Shown here one piece after another: positions 53,340 through 64,000 of a DNA stretch of 64,000 nucleotides (the first letter of the stretch is position 1; every line of letters starts with the position of its first letter). The DNA is from Cristatella mucedo (lineage: Eukaryota > Bryozoa > Phylactolaemata > Cristatellidae), in assembly GCA_009760855.2 (NCBI GenBank), contig WPIO01000059.1:1441501-1505500 (forward strand), given 5' to 3'. A program made the translations under genes and the position numbers. Under the pieces are notes generated by a model. It was not told where the DNA came from. It saw nothing but the letters and a program-made list of their open reading frames with translations, and made no database searches.

Positions 53340-54038
53340 ATTTTGACACCGCCGTTGGTTTATGGGCTGTTGTGATTTATGGCAGTGATATTTAAGTAAC
53401 CGGCCGCAAGGGCCCAGAGCGTAACGTCGAGGACGCCTGGCAGGGCAGTCTCGTACTGGCCTGCTTCGGAGTCCACGTGAATAGACGTCTTTGAGCTCAC
53501 TTCGGTGTTCTGTATGGTGTTGTGTACCTGCCGGTTGGAGAATGTCAAACTACAATAACTATAAGAACAGAGGACTGAATGCCTTCGTAGCACGCCACAG
53601 GTCTCTGCAGCCGCTCGCTGTACTGACTAATGCCCTTAGTTAGGAACTCAACGAAACTCTAGTCCTTGGTCTTTGCAGACACCTGACGGAAGACCGATGG
53701 AGCCGGTGCCTCAAAGTGTAACGCCGAAGGCTCGGCGGGGTAGGCTTGACCTGCCGCTGACCTAGCGGCGTAGCCTAGCGCCTACTGCCGTTCGGTGCGC
53801 GCCTACGAGAAATAAGCTGGCCGCCACGAAATGAGCGCTTCTGGCGCCGACCTGCTTACCGTTACTAAAGGGGGTCGTGAGTCCGTGGCGTGAATTGGAA
53901 AGCGAGACACCCAAATTGGGGATTTTACTGAACTTTATTCGCAAGCGCACAAAGTCGCTGCGTGTGTGTCTAGCTCAGTTTTATCTCCACACTCCTTAAC
54001 TTATCCTCACTTATCTCCACGTTCTCAACAGCACCAAC
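53340..54038. other. Unassigned GC-richer stretch
   Basis: GC-rich with a small palindrome around GCCGCTGACCTAGCGGC (near 53753) and an AATAAA on the minus strand near 53934-53941. It could be part of an LTR or another element, but I see no paired ends. Confidence 0.3.
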
Positions 54039-54300
54039 ACTCTTGCGGAGGGAATACTTCTCCACACTGAAGCTCGAACCGGAGCCTAAACCCTAACCGG
54101 AGAACTAGGACTCTATTTCCACCTGTGCAGAAGGAATACCCCAAACACGCCAACTTAAGCACTCTTGCAGAGGGAATACTTCTCCACACTGAAGCGCGAA
54201 CCGCAGCCTAAACCCTGACCGGAGAACTAGAACTCTGTTCCACCAGTGCGGCAGGAATACTCCACACACGCCACCTCAAGCACTCTTGCGGAGGAAACAC
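54039..54300. repeat. Tandem repeat, unit about 121 bases
   Basis: ACTCTTGCGG/AG starts at 54039, 54161 and 54282. Each unit carries CTCCACACTGAAGC, GAGCCTAAACCCT (or GCAGCC) and GGAGAACTAG. A partial unit reappears at 54356-54415 after a break. Confidence 0.85.
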
Positions 54301-54954
54301 GTCCCCACACTTAAGCTGCTTACGTCTAAAATGGGGGACGACCCAAGTAGACAGAGCTCGAACCGGAGCCTAAACCTTAACCGTAGAACTAGGACTCCAC
54401 ACACGCCAACTACGTCTAGCTCGCACCGGCAAATCCCTATGCCGAGACCACGTGCAAGCGTGCACACACAAAACACAAAAGAAACAAAATGCCAGCTCGT
54501 GTGCGATACGACCGTATTCGGTGGAGTCCACCGAGTTCTCCTAGCGCTGTCTTGTCCTGTTCCGTCCATCTTCGGCGGACAGCCCGCCCTCCTCCCTCGC
54601 TTTCAGAGAAGCTAGTCCGACGGCGTCGAAGCGCAGAGCCGGACAGAAGACCAGAAGAGACCAAAAGACCCAGAGTGAGCTGTGCTAGACTCTTAAATAC
54701 TTAGCTGAGACAATGGGGCAAGAGCTTAGTGGTATTGGGCCCGACACCATGGCCCATTACGGTAAGGAATTAATACCGGCACTAGGCCACTGGAATGTCC
54801 CCTCTGTCCAGCTTGAATGGCGAATGGGTTCCAGACGATTCTTTTTGGACAGAGTGATGGCGAAGGTTGCCAGGCCAGCCAACATCAATCAGCAGCTCCA
54901 GCGGGCATCGAACCAATTCTAAAGGCTGAATCGCCACCGCTGGTCAGAGAGTTA

Positions 54955-55035
54955 GGGGTGTCGTGACATCATTCGGGAATGAGTCTTTGGGAGTATACGA
55001 ACTGAAGGCACGGTCTCTGCAAAGAATTTTAGGTT
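54955..55035 (-). mobile_element. LINE-A coding remnant
   Basis: GGGAATGAGTCTTTGGGAGT, then ACTGAAGGCACGGTCTCTGC: complement of the LINE-A C-terminus. Confidence 0.6.
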
Positions 55036-55340
55036 CCTCTGGATGAATGGTTACTCTAGATGCTTTAGATATTAGCCGTGCCTTTGAAAAACAATTTCTC
55101 TGCCTTTCAAGCTTGCTATTTCTTCTGACCTCACCACAGAACCTGGCGTGACGATATTAAAGGTTAAACTAGAAACCTACCTGTTGCTCAAAGCATTGTA
55201 GTCGTCCTTCCTTTCCTTACGAGTGCATCCGACACATTCTGGCAGCTTTGCAGGGATCGGCACTTGAGTGAGTCACGTGACTAAGTGCTGTAATGCAGCT
55301 CAGGAGTCTCGCGACCATCGTCCTCAGCTAAGGGAAGATT

Positions 55341-55790
55341 AATAATAATAATGCACTCGATAAAGCAATCTCTTTCTAGGCGCTTTACATTTGCTGCAAA
55401 GGGAGATGCAATTGTATGGTGAGTAATTTCATGCTTTATAAATAACATGGTTAGGGGTGACATGCACAGGGTCAGCATTCAAATGTGGTTAGTGGCAGCA
55501 TGCACAGTGTCAGCACGCATAGGCACGTGAAGGACGAATCATAGGGACTTACTAAATGCTGTCCTAATAGGTGTTTTTAAGTTCTTTTTAAATGTGGTCA
55601 AGTCAGGGGATGTTCTGACGAAAGTCGGGAGGGAGTTCCAGGCTTTGGGAGCATACGAACTAAATGCACGGTCTCTAAAGGATTTGAGGATTGTACGAGG
55701 TACTGGTAGACTGTTGGATTCCGAAAAGCGGTTGGTACGATGCTTGGCCCTGCTCAGACGTAAGGCAGATGGCTTTCTGCTCTCGTGCTT
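55341..55790 (-). mobile_element. LINE-A C-terminus and 3' end
   Basis: (AAT)n, a partly deleted stem-loop, 3' UTR, then coding to about 55790 (minus frame [18 protein letters not shown] onward to [14 protein letters not shown]). Confidence 0.9.
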
Positions 55791-55959
55791 CAACAAAGTT
55801 AAAAGCATAGTTGCTTATTGCAATCTTTTGTTTATTTTTATCTTATTTATTTCTTTTTAATTTTTATTGTTTATTTTGTTTATATTTATTCTATTGTTAT
55901 CTATTGTTGCATAGTTGTTTCTTGTTGCTTCATAGTTGCTTGTATTACGTGGTCTACAC

Positions 55960-56120
55960 CTCGTATAATGCCACTAACCATATTTTCATGCTGACCCTGT
56001 GCATGTCACCACCTCTGACCATGTTACGTTTGTTGAGATTTAGCAAGCTACGACGAACCATTCGACTTTAGCAGCACGTGAAAAGTGCCTAGAAGGAGAT
56101 TTTAAGTTCTCTGACAGTGC

Positions 56121-56122
<2 letters not shown>
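55960..56122 (+). mobile_element. LINE-A 3' end
   Basis: TTTTCATGCTGACCCTGTGC, GTGCCTAGAAGGAGATTTTA, ending CAGTGCTAT, where the next element begins. Confidence 0.8.
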
Positions 56123-56153
<31 letters not shown>

Positions 56154-56340
56154 GCACTTGATAAAGCGCTCACAGAGAACTTAATCTCTTTCTAGGCGCT
56201 TTACATTTGCTGCAAAGGGAAATGCAATTGAATGATAAGTAATATCATGCTTGAAAAACAAACAAAATGAATAATATGGTTAGGGGTGACGTGCACAGGG
56301 TCTAGACAGGGGTGACATGCACAGCGCTATGCAAGTTTAT
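56123..56340 (-). mobile_element. LINE-A 3' end
   Basis: (AAT)n, GATAAAGCGCTCACAGAGAA and the 3' UTR. It landed in the tail of the plus-strand copy at 55.96-56.12 kb, so the two are tail to tail. Confidence 0.88.
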
Positions 56341-56999
56341 TATTATAATTATTCTCCCCGGTGAACCTGCCAGCCGCTGAAAAGACTCTAATCCAGTACG
56401 AAGTGTCACTCTGCGGTCGGAGTGTTTTCAGACCAGAACGAACGCGTTCTCCCAGCGCCACATCGGCTACTACATAACCTACGGCGACGAAGTAAAAGTT
56501 ATTATAATACAATCTTATGGCGCCATCATATACCCAAGTCTAATTCTAGGCAATTAACGAATGCTATGAACGAAGGATGTAAATCTGGTTAGTGATAATG
56601 CACACAGTGTCTGCATACACGAGCACGCAGGACGGCAATTCACAAGGATCTAGCAGATGCAGTGATGAGAAGGTGTGTATAAATGGTGCTGTGATAGGGG
56701 GCACATCTTCCTTTAATTACTCTAACGACATTATTGCCAACTAACCACGACCTTTCGTAACGCGTCTCGTGGAAATAACCAATTCCGTTAGTCGGCAAAA
56801 GTGTTCCCCCGCTCGCCTGCAGCCGAAGCGGCGGCTCTCACCCCCTACCCAGCACGGCACCAGTAGATGTAATGTAACCCTAGACAAAAAACCGGCGCTA
56901 CCTTCGACAGGGCTTAGCGGCGTCGATATATTGCCGGCAGAACATGCCACCTCCGCCAAAAGCGGCCAGGTATAATCCGCGGCGCAGTGCCGATCGAAT

Positions 57000-57432
57000 A
57001 AACCTCGCAAGGGAACTGCTGCACCAGTTTCTGCCTCTTCCCACCATCAGGTCCTGTGTGGACAATAAATCAGCTGTTCCATTCCTCCGCTTAAAGACCG
57101 TTGGCGGCAGAAGCTTTAGCTCTGCAGGTCCTAGACTGTGGAACTCGCTTCCACAATTCTTACGCAACGACAACTACTCTCCTACTGCCCACTGTGGCTC
57201 ATCCTTTTCAGCGGTCCTGAGCTGCTACTTCCATGCTGCTCACTACCCTCAACTGCTCTCCTGACTCTGCTATGCTTCCCACTTTCTCTTTGTTGCGTGA
57301 GACGAAGCCTGTTGGCTACCGAATGCGTACCGAAAGCCGCTTAGGCTGTGAGTGCGCCATACAAAACTCTCCTGCGTAACACCCACATGGTCTTTACATA
57401 ACTTTGTGGAGTTACAGACGGAGATACAAGGA
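57000..57432 (+). mobile_element. LINE-B C-terminus and 3' end, best copy
   Basis: The frame reads ELLHQFLPLPTIRSCVDN, then VPFLRLKTVGGRSFSSAG and PRLWNSLPQFLRN, the same C-terminal motif type as other CR1-group elements. Then TTTCTCTTTGTTGCGTGAGA, ACACCCACATGGTCTTTA and GGAGATACAAGG. It is uninterrupted and serves as the reference for the nested copies. Confidence 0.87.
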
Positions 57433-57594
57433 AGAGCGTACCGCGTACGCTGTACCGCGAAGCGCGCAATATGCGAGTCAAACCTCAGTGATGCTGACAA
57501 ATAACTAAGTGCCTCATTAACCAATATATTTGCTTTGGTTTTGCCTCAGCAGGAATGCGTTGACAGAATGTTGTTCCCTTCCGTATTTGGAGCA

Positions 57595-57823
57595 ATCGGC
57601 AGTAACCACCGACGCCGGAACAACGTCCGGTCCCGCCCGCCAAAGCCGGAGGAAGTGCGTCATCCACATGTGCCCGGGCCATTTTGTTCTCTCTCGAGGT
57701 CTTTAGAACCAGGCATGTGTTGAAGAATCCGTCGCATCGGCATTAGCGCTTACGACCATTGTCATCGCGTGGACGTTTTTGACGAAACTAGGATTATAAG
57801 TGATTATATTGTTATTTAGGAGG
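57595..57823 (+). promoter_or_regulatory. Probable NACA promoter and 5' leader
   Basis: CCGGAGGAAGTGCGTCAT (about 57644-57661) resembles an ETS site next to a CRE half-site. A pyrimidine-rich TTTTGTTCTCTCTCGAG/GTCTTT (about 57683-57705) could be a leader exon with its donor, because TTGTTATTTAG stands just before the start-codon exon at 57820. Confidence 0.4.
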
Positions 57824-59862
<2,039 letters not shown>

Positions 59863-60133
59863 CAGATGTGCTCTGGTCTGAGTACGTACTGTGTGGCTCC
59901 CTGGCGACATTTAGCTGATCTCTCTGCTGGCTGGTCAACCAATTTGGCTCTGCGCGAGCCCGTTAATGAATGCTGGTCAAGAGATAACAGCCGTTACATA
60001 TCGGCTGATGCCGTGAAGTCTCTGCTTGCCTGTTGACCATTCTGGACTTAACACTGACATTGTTGCCTTTGCGAGCAGATTGTGCTGTTGGGATTTGTGC
60101 TTTCAGAGCATTTAACCTGAACCGTGGTTGCAC

Positions 60134-60469
60134 ATTAAATACGTGTAACTTCGTACATCAGTGCTTTACTTTATTAACAGATGTTGCTCGTGCAGCTAGT
60201 GCTCATGCATTAATTTTTCTTAATTTGCTGCTTAGGTGCTGTCAATACTGGTAGCTATTATGAGAATTCCCTTAAGTATTCCATATAACCATAACAGAAT
60301 GTGCCACCAACTAAGCTTCACCAAAGGGTAAAAGATGTTTGCTAGGGTATGTGCAAGACAGCACGGAAGCCCGTCTGTTGCAGTAGCTGCAGTCACGGAC
60401 CACCACAGATAAAAGTAGTAGAAAGTAAAACAAAATGAGCGCGATTGTGCGACTATGAACAGAAATAAA
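60134..60469 (+). promoter_or_regulatory. Candidate NACA polyadenylation signals
   Basis: ATTAAA at 60134-60139 and AATAAA at 60464-60469, about 270 and 600 bases after the stop. Confidence 0.4.
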
Positions 60470-60765
60470 ATCAAGAGGTCCTTACCTAAATTGGCTGTTT
60501 TGTTTAAGCAGAAAGTTCAATACTGTTGGTGAGCAAGAGGCGAACTTCCGGTCACTGAAGCTGGTGGTGACTGCTTATTAAGGTAACAGTTTAGTGAATT
60601 TGATTTGGTCTTAGCAAGCTTGGCCTGTAGCTTCTGTTACCGTGGTTGGGTCCCATCGAGCCTCTGGCTTACCTGAGGTTAAACCTCACCAAAGAGTGAT
60701 TTTGGTAATTTGAAATATTCAATAGCTAGTCTTGAGTTTCGAGTTGAATGCTCAATCCCGGATGA

Positions 60766-60840
60766 CAATAATAATACATTCGTATTGCACCCTCAGAACT
60801 AGACCTCTTTCTCGGCACTTCACAGATCCTGTGGTACACC
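60766..60840 (-). mobile_element. LINE-A tail
   Basis: AATAATAATACATTCGTATT, GCACCCTCAGAACTAGACC, then GGCACTTCACAGATCCTG. Confidence 0.75.
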
Positions 60841-61465
60841 AGCAGCAGGTAAATACGAAGGACGAATGAACAAGACACAAGAAGGTTGTCAGTTGCGTTT
60901 TAAGCTTTATCTTACAGTACTGGTACCTGTAAATGCATTAGAGCTAGCACTAGCTACTCAAGATTTGTGAACGGTGGTCACAAGGATAGACGACTACCCT
61001 AAAAGTTGTTTGCAAATGTCAAATTAACAATAAAACCGGGCTTTAGCACTTCATAACTGATGTGCTGGTACCATCTGACTCTCACGATTGTATTTAACCT
61101 AAACCAACATACAAAGTAACCAGGCGCTCAAGGATATGTCGTCCATTCCGTTGTGACCGGGTATTCGTGTACTAGGCCCTCGTAAAGTAAATCTCATGTT
61201 ATCTCCTGCCTAGATTCAGCTACCTAGCTTAGGAAGTGTTCTGCTCAGCTTGAACAAGCGAACCTTGGCCAAGTTGGTCCGTGCATTTGCATATCCCATG
61301 TAGACTGATGCAATCACTACATGCAGATCTTGTATGGAAATAACGTAATTACAGTTAGTGTTTGCTGGCGGGCTTATCTGTCGTGAGCTTCACAGTTGTC
61401 ACAGCAGGCCACTCATCGAAGTCTACCAATCTAGCTAGGTATGGTATCTTTGGCTCTTCTGACAT
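60841..61465. other. Intergenic, nothing recognised
   Basis: No coding or repeat-family match is seen. Confidence 0.5.
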
Positions 61466-62058
61466 CTAGATCAGAGGTTTGAGCACGTGTCTGCTTTGCT
61501 AAAGGAGCTAGGATGGATGTCGGTTGAGCAACGGATACAGAGAAAAGTTCATACGCTGACCCACAAGGCCCACCACTGCTTGGCTCCTTCGTACCTAGCT
61601 GAACTGCAGCACCAGTTTCAGCCTCTTGGCACCCTCAGGTCCTGTGTGGACAATAAATTAGCTGTTCCATTCCTCTGCTTAGAGACCGTTGGCTACAAAA
61701 GCTGAGCCGTTATGGCACACTAGGTAAGACAGTTGCTTTCACGAGGTTGTGGTTTCGATTCCTGCGGTGGGCGATTCTTTCTCAACTGCAAGCGGTGGTG
61801 AAAGCCGTAGAGGCTCTTCTGTCGCTATACAAAAAGAGGCTGTTAAATCAGCTAGGATTATTTATTATTATTTAGCTCTGCAGGTCCTAGACTGTGAAAC
61901 TAGCTTCCACAATTCTTACTCATCGACAACTACTCTTCTGCTGCGACTATGGCTCATCCTTTCCAGCGGTTCTGAGCTGCTACTTCCATGCTACTCACTA
62001 GCCAAACGTACGTCTCTCCGGGCTGCTATGCTTCCCACTTTCTCTTTATCCTATCATT
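61466..62058 (+). mobile_element. LINE-B C-terminus and 3' end, split by SINE-2
   Basis: The frame reads EQRIQRKVHTLTHKAHHCLA, then PSYLAELQHQFQPLGTLRSC and DNKLAVPFL. It is broken at AAAAGCT (61703) by SINE-2 and resumes at TTAGCTCTGCAGGTCCTAGA (61873). It ends inside CTTTCTCTTTATCC, where LINE-A begins. Confidence 0.87.
61704..61872 (+). mobile_element. SINE-2, nested in LINE-B
   Basis: GAGCCGTTATGGCACACTAG, TTTCGATTCCTGCGGTGG, GCAAGCGGTGGTGAAAGCC, AAAAAGAGGCTGTTAAATCA, then (ATT)n. Confidence 0.92.
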
Positions 62059-62470
62059 GGGAGACTCCAGAGTATTGACGTGAATGGACGAAGATCACAC
62101 TCAGTTGTACCTTTGTTTTTATCCCTCCCAGCCTTCGAGCACCTCGAATTCTCTCAACTCGCTTGCTGCATGTATTGATGACATCCCCACATGGATGGCA
62201 GCAAATTTTCTAAAACTAAACGATGATAAAACTAACTTACTAGTTATGGGCAAACCCAGTGTGATTCAGAAATTGGAAGGGCTGACACTCAAAATTGGCT
62301 CTGCCAGCATATCTCCAGTTGAATCACCTCAAAGTCTAGGTGTCATATTCCAAAGTGAATTCTCGTTAGACAATCACATCAGCTCCACAGTTAAATCTGC
62401 CTACTTTCAACTACATAACGCTGCTAAAATTCGGGCTTGTTTAGATAAGGATACCACAAGCAACCGCCTT
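62059..62470 (+). mobile_element. LINE-A internal fragment, nearly open
   Basis: GGAGACTCCAGAGTATTGAC (LINE-A SIDVNG) is joined by a deletion of about 60 codons to TQLYLCFYPSQPSSTSNS. The frame is then open to KIRACLDKDTTS at 62460. Apart from that deletion it is very close to the 17 kb copy. It stops abruptly at a SINE-2 head piece. Confidence 0.9.
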
Positions 62471-62486
62471 ACCTAATATGCCATTA
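62458..62486 (-). mobile_element. SINE-2 head remnant
   Basis: AGCAACCGCCTTACCTAATA, then TGCCATTA, the complement of the SINE-2 A-box region. Confidence 0.65.
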
Positions 62487-63240
62487 GATGCCACGTTTCC
62501 CCGACCGGATGCGATGCGGCAGTGCGAGTCTTCCGAGCGTCAGGGCGCGCCATCGTTCGCCGTTCCGAGAAAATGCAAGAAAGCGGCGGTGTTTGAGTGA
62601 TGTCAGCGCAAGCAAGTCTTCGCGGCGAGCGCTCCTAAGAAGGACAGTGAGAGTCGAGCGAACGCCGCCGCAGTCTGGAAAACGCAGCGAAATAAAGGGC
62701 TTCTCGGTTCCGTTTGGTGACATTTGGCTCCTGGAGCTTGAAGAGGAAACATTCGCTCTCTTCTCGCCGGAACTCGCTGCTGCGTCGCTCAAACGCTCGA
62801 CGCTCGGCGCGCGCTCGCCTTCCTCGGTAGAACGTCGGAACGCTCTGTACATCATATTCATGACTGCACCGCGCCTCGTGCGAGTACATATGCAGTCGGA
62901 AAATCGTCAGGCGCGGCAGCTTGGCGATTCATGAGCACCGGGCTAAGTCTCCGGTAGTATTATTGTCATTGTTAATATCATCTTTTTTCGCCTTTGGGTC
63001 AAAGTCGGCTTCCGACTGCTGAAGCCCGGCTTTTCAACTTACATGCCGCTCGAGCTGCAGTTGCCTTCATCTGGAAAATGAAAGATAGGCGCACATCTGA
63101 CATTTTATTATGCTCATGCACGAAAACTGAACTAGCGCCGTTTCAATTTTTGCTGCCGCCTGACGCTCGCCGTGCCCTTTCACTGGGGTTCTATCGCGGC
63201 GAGTTGGTGCTGCCACCTTGCACTCCGACCGACCATTAAG
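62487..63240. other. GC-rich unassigned region, open on both strands
   Basis: Rich in CGCTCG, CGTTCG and GCGAGC words. Frames of 148 aa (plus) and 125 aa (minus) overlap, both Arg/Ser-rich and of no recognised family, so openness probably reflects few stop codons in this composition. It could be a promoter or CpG-rich leader, a decayed element or an unknown first exon. Confidence 0.3.
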
Positions 63241-64000
63241 ATGGTCGCGGACACCGACCGTTGACGAGCCGTGTCAATGCTACGCTGGAGCACGAAATAG
63301 GGTAGCCATTGCTCGCGTGCCGAAGTTATCCGCACGCGATTAATGGCTCCCTCCGCGTACCGGCGAGCGAGCCAGTATTGTCCAAAGGCGGATGACCTCT
63401 GCTGTATTGCTGTGGCTCAGGCGGCGGCAATTCTGGTATAGTCTCGCATAGGCGCGAGCGGTACGCGAGAAATAAACGAGATTATCTTTTGTCGTTTATT
63501 TCCCTCAACGCGTACATATACGAGAGCTCGATGAATCGCAGCAGCTGCGTCGCGAAGTATAACGTGCATTAGTGGACTGGCACGGCACTGCGTCAATGGC
63601 TTAACTATTGGCCGCAAGTGAGGCATAAATTAGTGACCGGTCGCTGCGCTAATTACAAAGGTAGAAGCAGCAGGCGCAGCACACAACAGCTCTCAGCCAG
63701 TAGCGAGACGTACGTCGCATAGCGCGCTGCCATGCACCGGGCCACGCCGCCGTCCGAAGCCGACTGAGGGCGGCGTTTCTTTGCAGCTTTCCCACTAGTA
63801 AGCAGCTCGGCATGTGAGCTGAAGCCACGCAGTCTATTTTCGACCACTACCCGGTGTTCGGTTCAAAGGTCGCTGAATTGAAACAGCTAACGTTAGCGTG
63901 CGATGCTCGAGCAGTTCGTTCTAAAGGCGCGATAGGTCAGGCGTCGCCGAACATAGCTCGTCTATTAAATTTATCGGTTACTCTAAACCATTTAGCACGC
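63241..64000. other. Right edge, unassigned
   Basis: AAGATGGTCGCGG at 63239-63251 resembles a YY1-type initiator, and CTATTGGCCG near 63607 is an inverted CCAAT box. Another gene may start near here, but no exon can be supported. Confidence 0.25.

Larger units (their letters stand above)
51928..57823. other. UBA3-NACA spacer
   Basis: About 5.9 kb with no supported gene. It holds a SINE-3 tail piece near 52.6 kb, the inverted duplication at 52.9-53.2 kb, a GC-richer unassigned stretch (53.4-53.9 kb), a 121-base tandem repeat (54.0-54.3 kb), several LINE-A ends, one LINE-B end and the probable NACA promoter. Confidence 0.6.

Noticed and set aside
53340-54038. LTR or retroelement from the minus-strand AATAAA and GC shift
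   Set aside because: No coding motif, primer site or paired repeat found.
54060-54240. Telomere-like CCTAAACCCTAACC words
   Set aside because: They occur once per 121-base unit, not as a short tandem array.

Overview
The window is nuclear DNA from an animal, most likely an invertebrate. It has spliced genes with GT-AG introns, long microsatellites, many fragments of non-LTR retrotransposons, tRNA-headed SINEs and a decayed mariner. One gene (ZMYND10) belongs to motile cilia, so the animal has motile cilia or sperm. I cannot name the species. Names LINE-A, LINE-B, SINE-1, SINE-2 and SINE-3 are labels made up for this annotation.

Gene layout, with exon joins worked out by matching family alignments to splice sites: (1) 120-274, minus: one exon of an HMG-box (HMGB-type) protein whose other exons were not found. 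(2) 4,027-25,549, plus: complete ZMYND10, 12 exons, 481 aa, a dynein-arm assembly factor. (3) 29,508-34,808, minus: complete ARL6IP5/PRAF2-type PRA1-family membrane protein, 3 exons, 179 aa. (4) 35,485-51,547, plus: UBA3, catalytic subunit of the NEDD8-activating E1, 14 exons, about 445 aa, with one unresolved junction (exon 2 to exon 3). (5) 57,824-59,862, plus: NACA, nascent polypeptide-associated complex alpha, 5 exons, 204 aa. ARL6IP5 and UBA3 are divergent with 676 bases between start codons, the same arrangement as on human chromosome 3. ZMYND10 and ARL6IP5 converge.

Repeats fill most introns and spacers. LINE-A is a CR1/L2-type element ending in (ATT)n. Its best copy (16.7-19.2 kb) keeps the reverse transcriptase almost whole, broken only by a 4-base duplication. 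LINE-B is a second element seen only as C-terminal and 3' pieces. SINE-3 has a tRNA-like head joined to the LINE-A 3' stem-loop, so it probably borrows the LINE-A machinery. SINE-1 and SINE-2 share one body but have different heads. Elements are nested in at least five places. In UBA3, repeats come within 10-100 bases of the acceptors of exons 3, 5, 6 and 8.

The most unusual structure is an inverted, about 96% identical copy of 181 bases of UBA3 intron 12, placed 1.4 kb past the UBA3 stop inside AT-rich DNA between two exact 21-base direct repeats. The window holds no operon, CRISPR array, rRNA or credible free-standing tRNA gene, and I see no clear new multi-gene system. What is new-looking is the repeat biology and the local rearrangements. 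The last 1.5 kb (62.5-64.0 kb) is GC-rich and unexplained.
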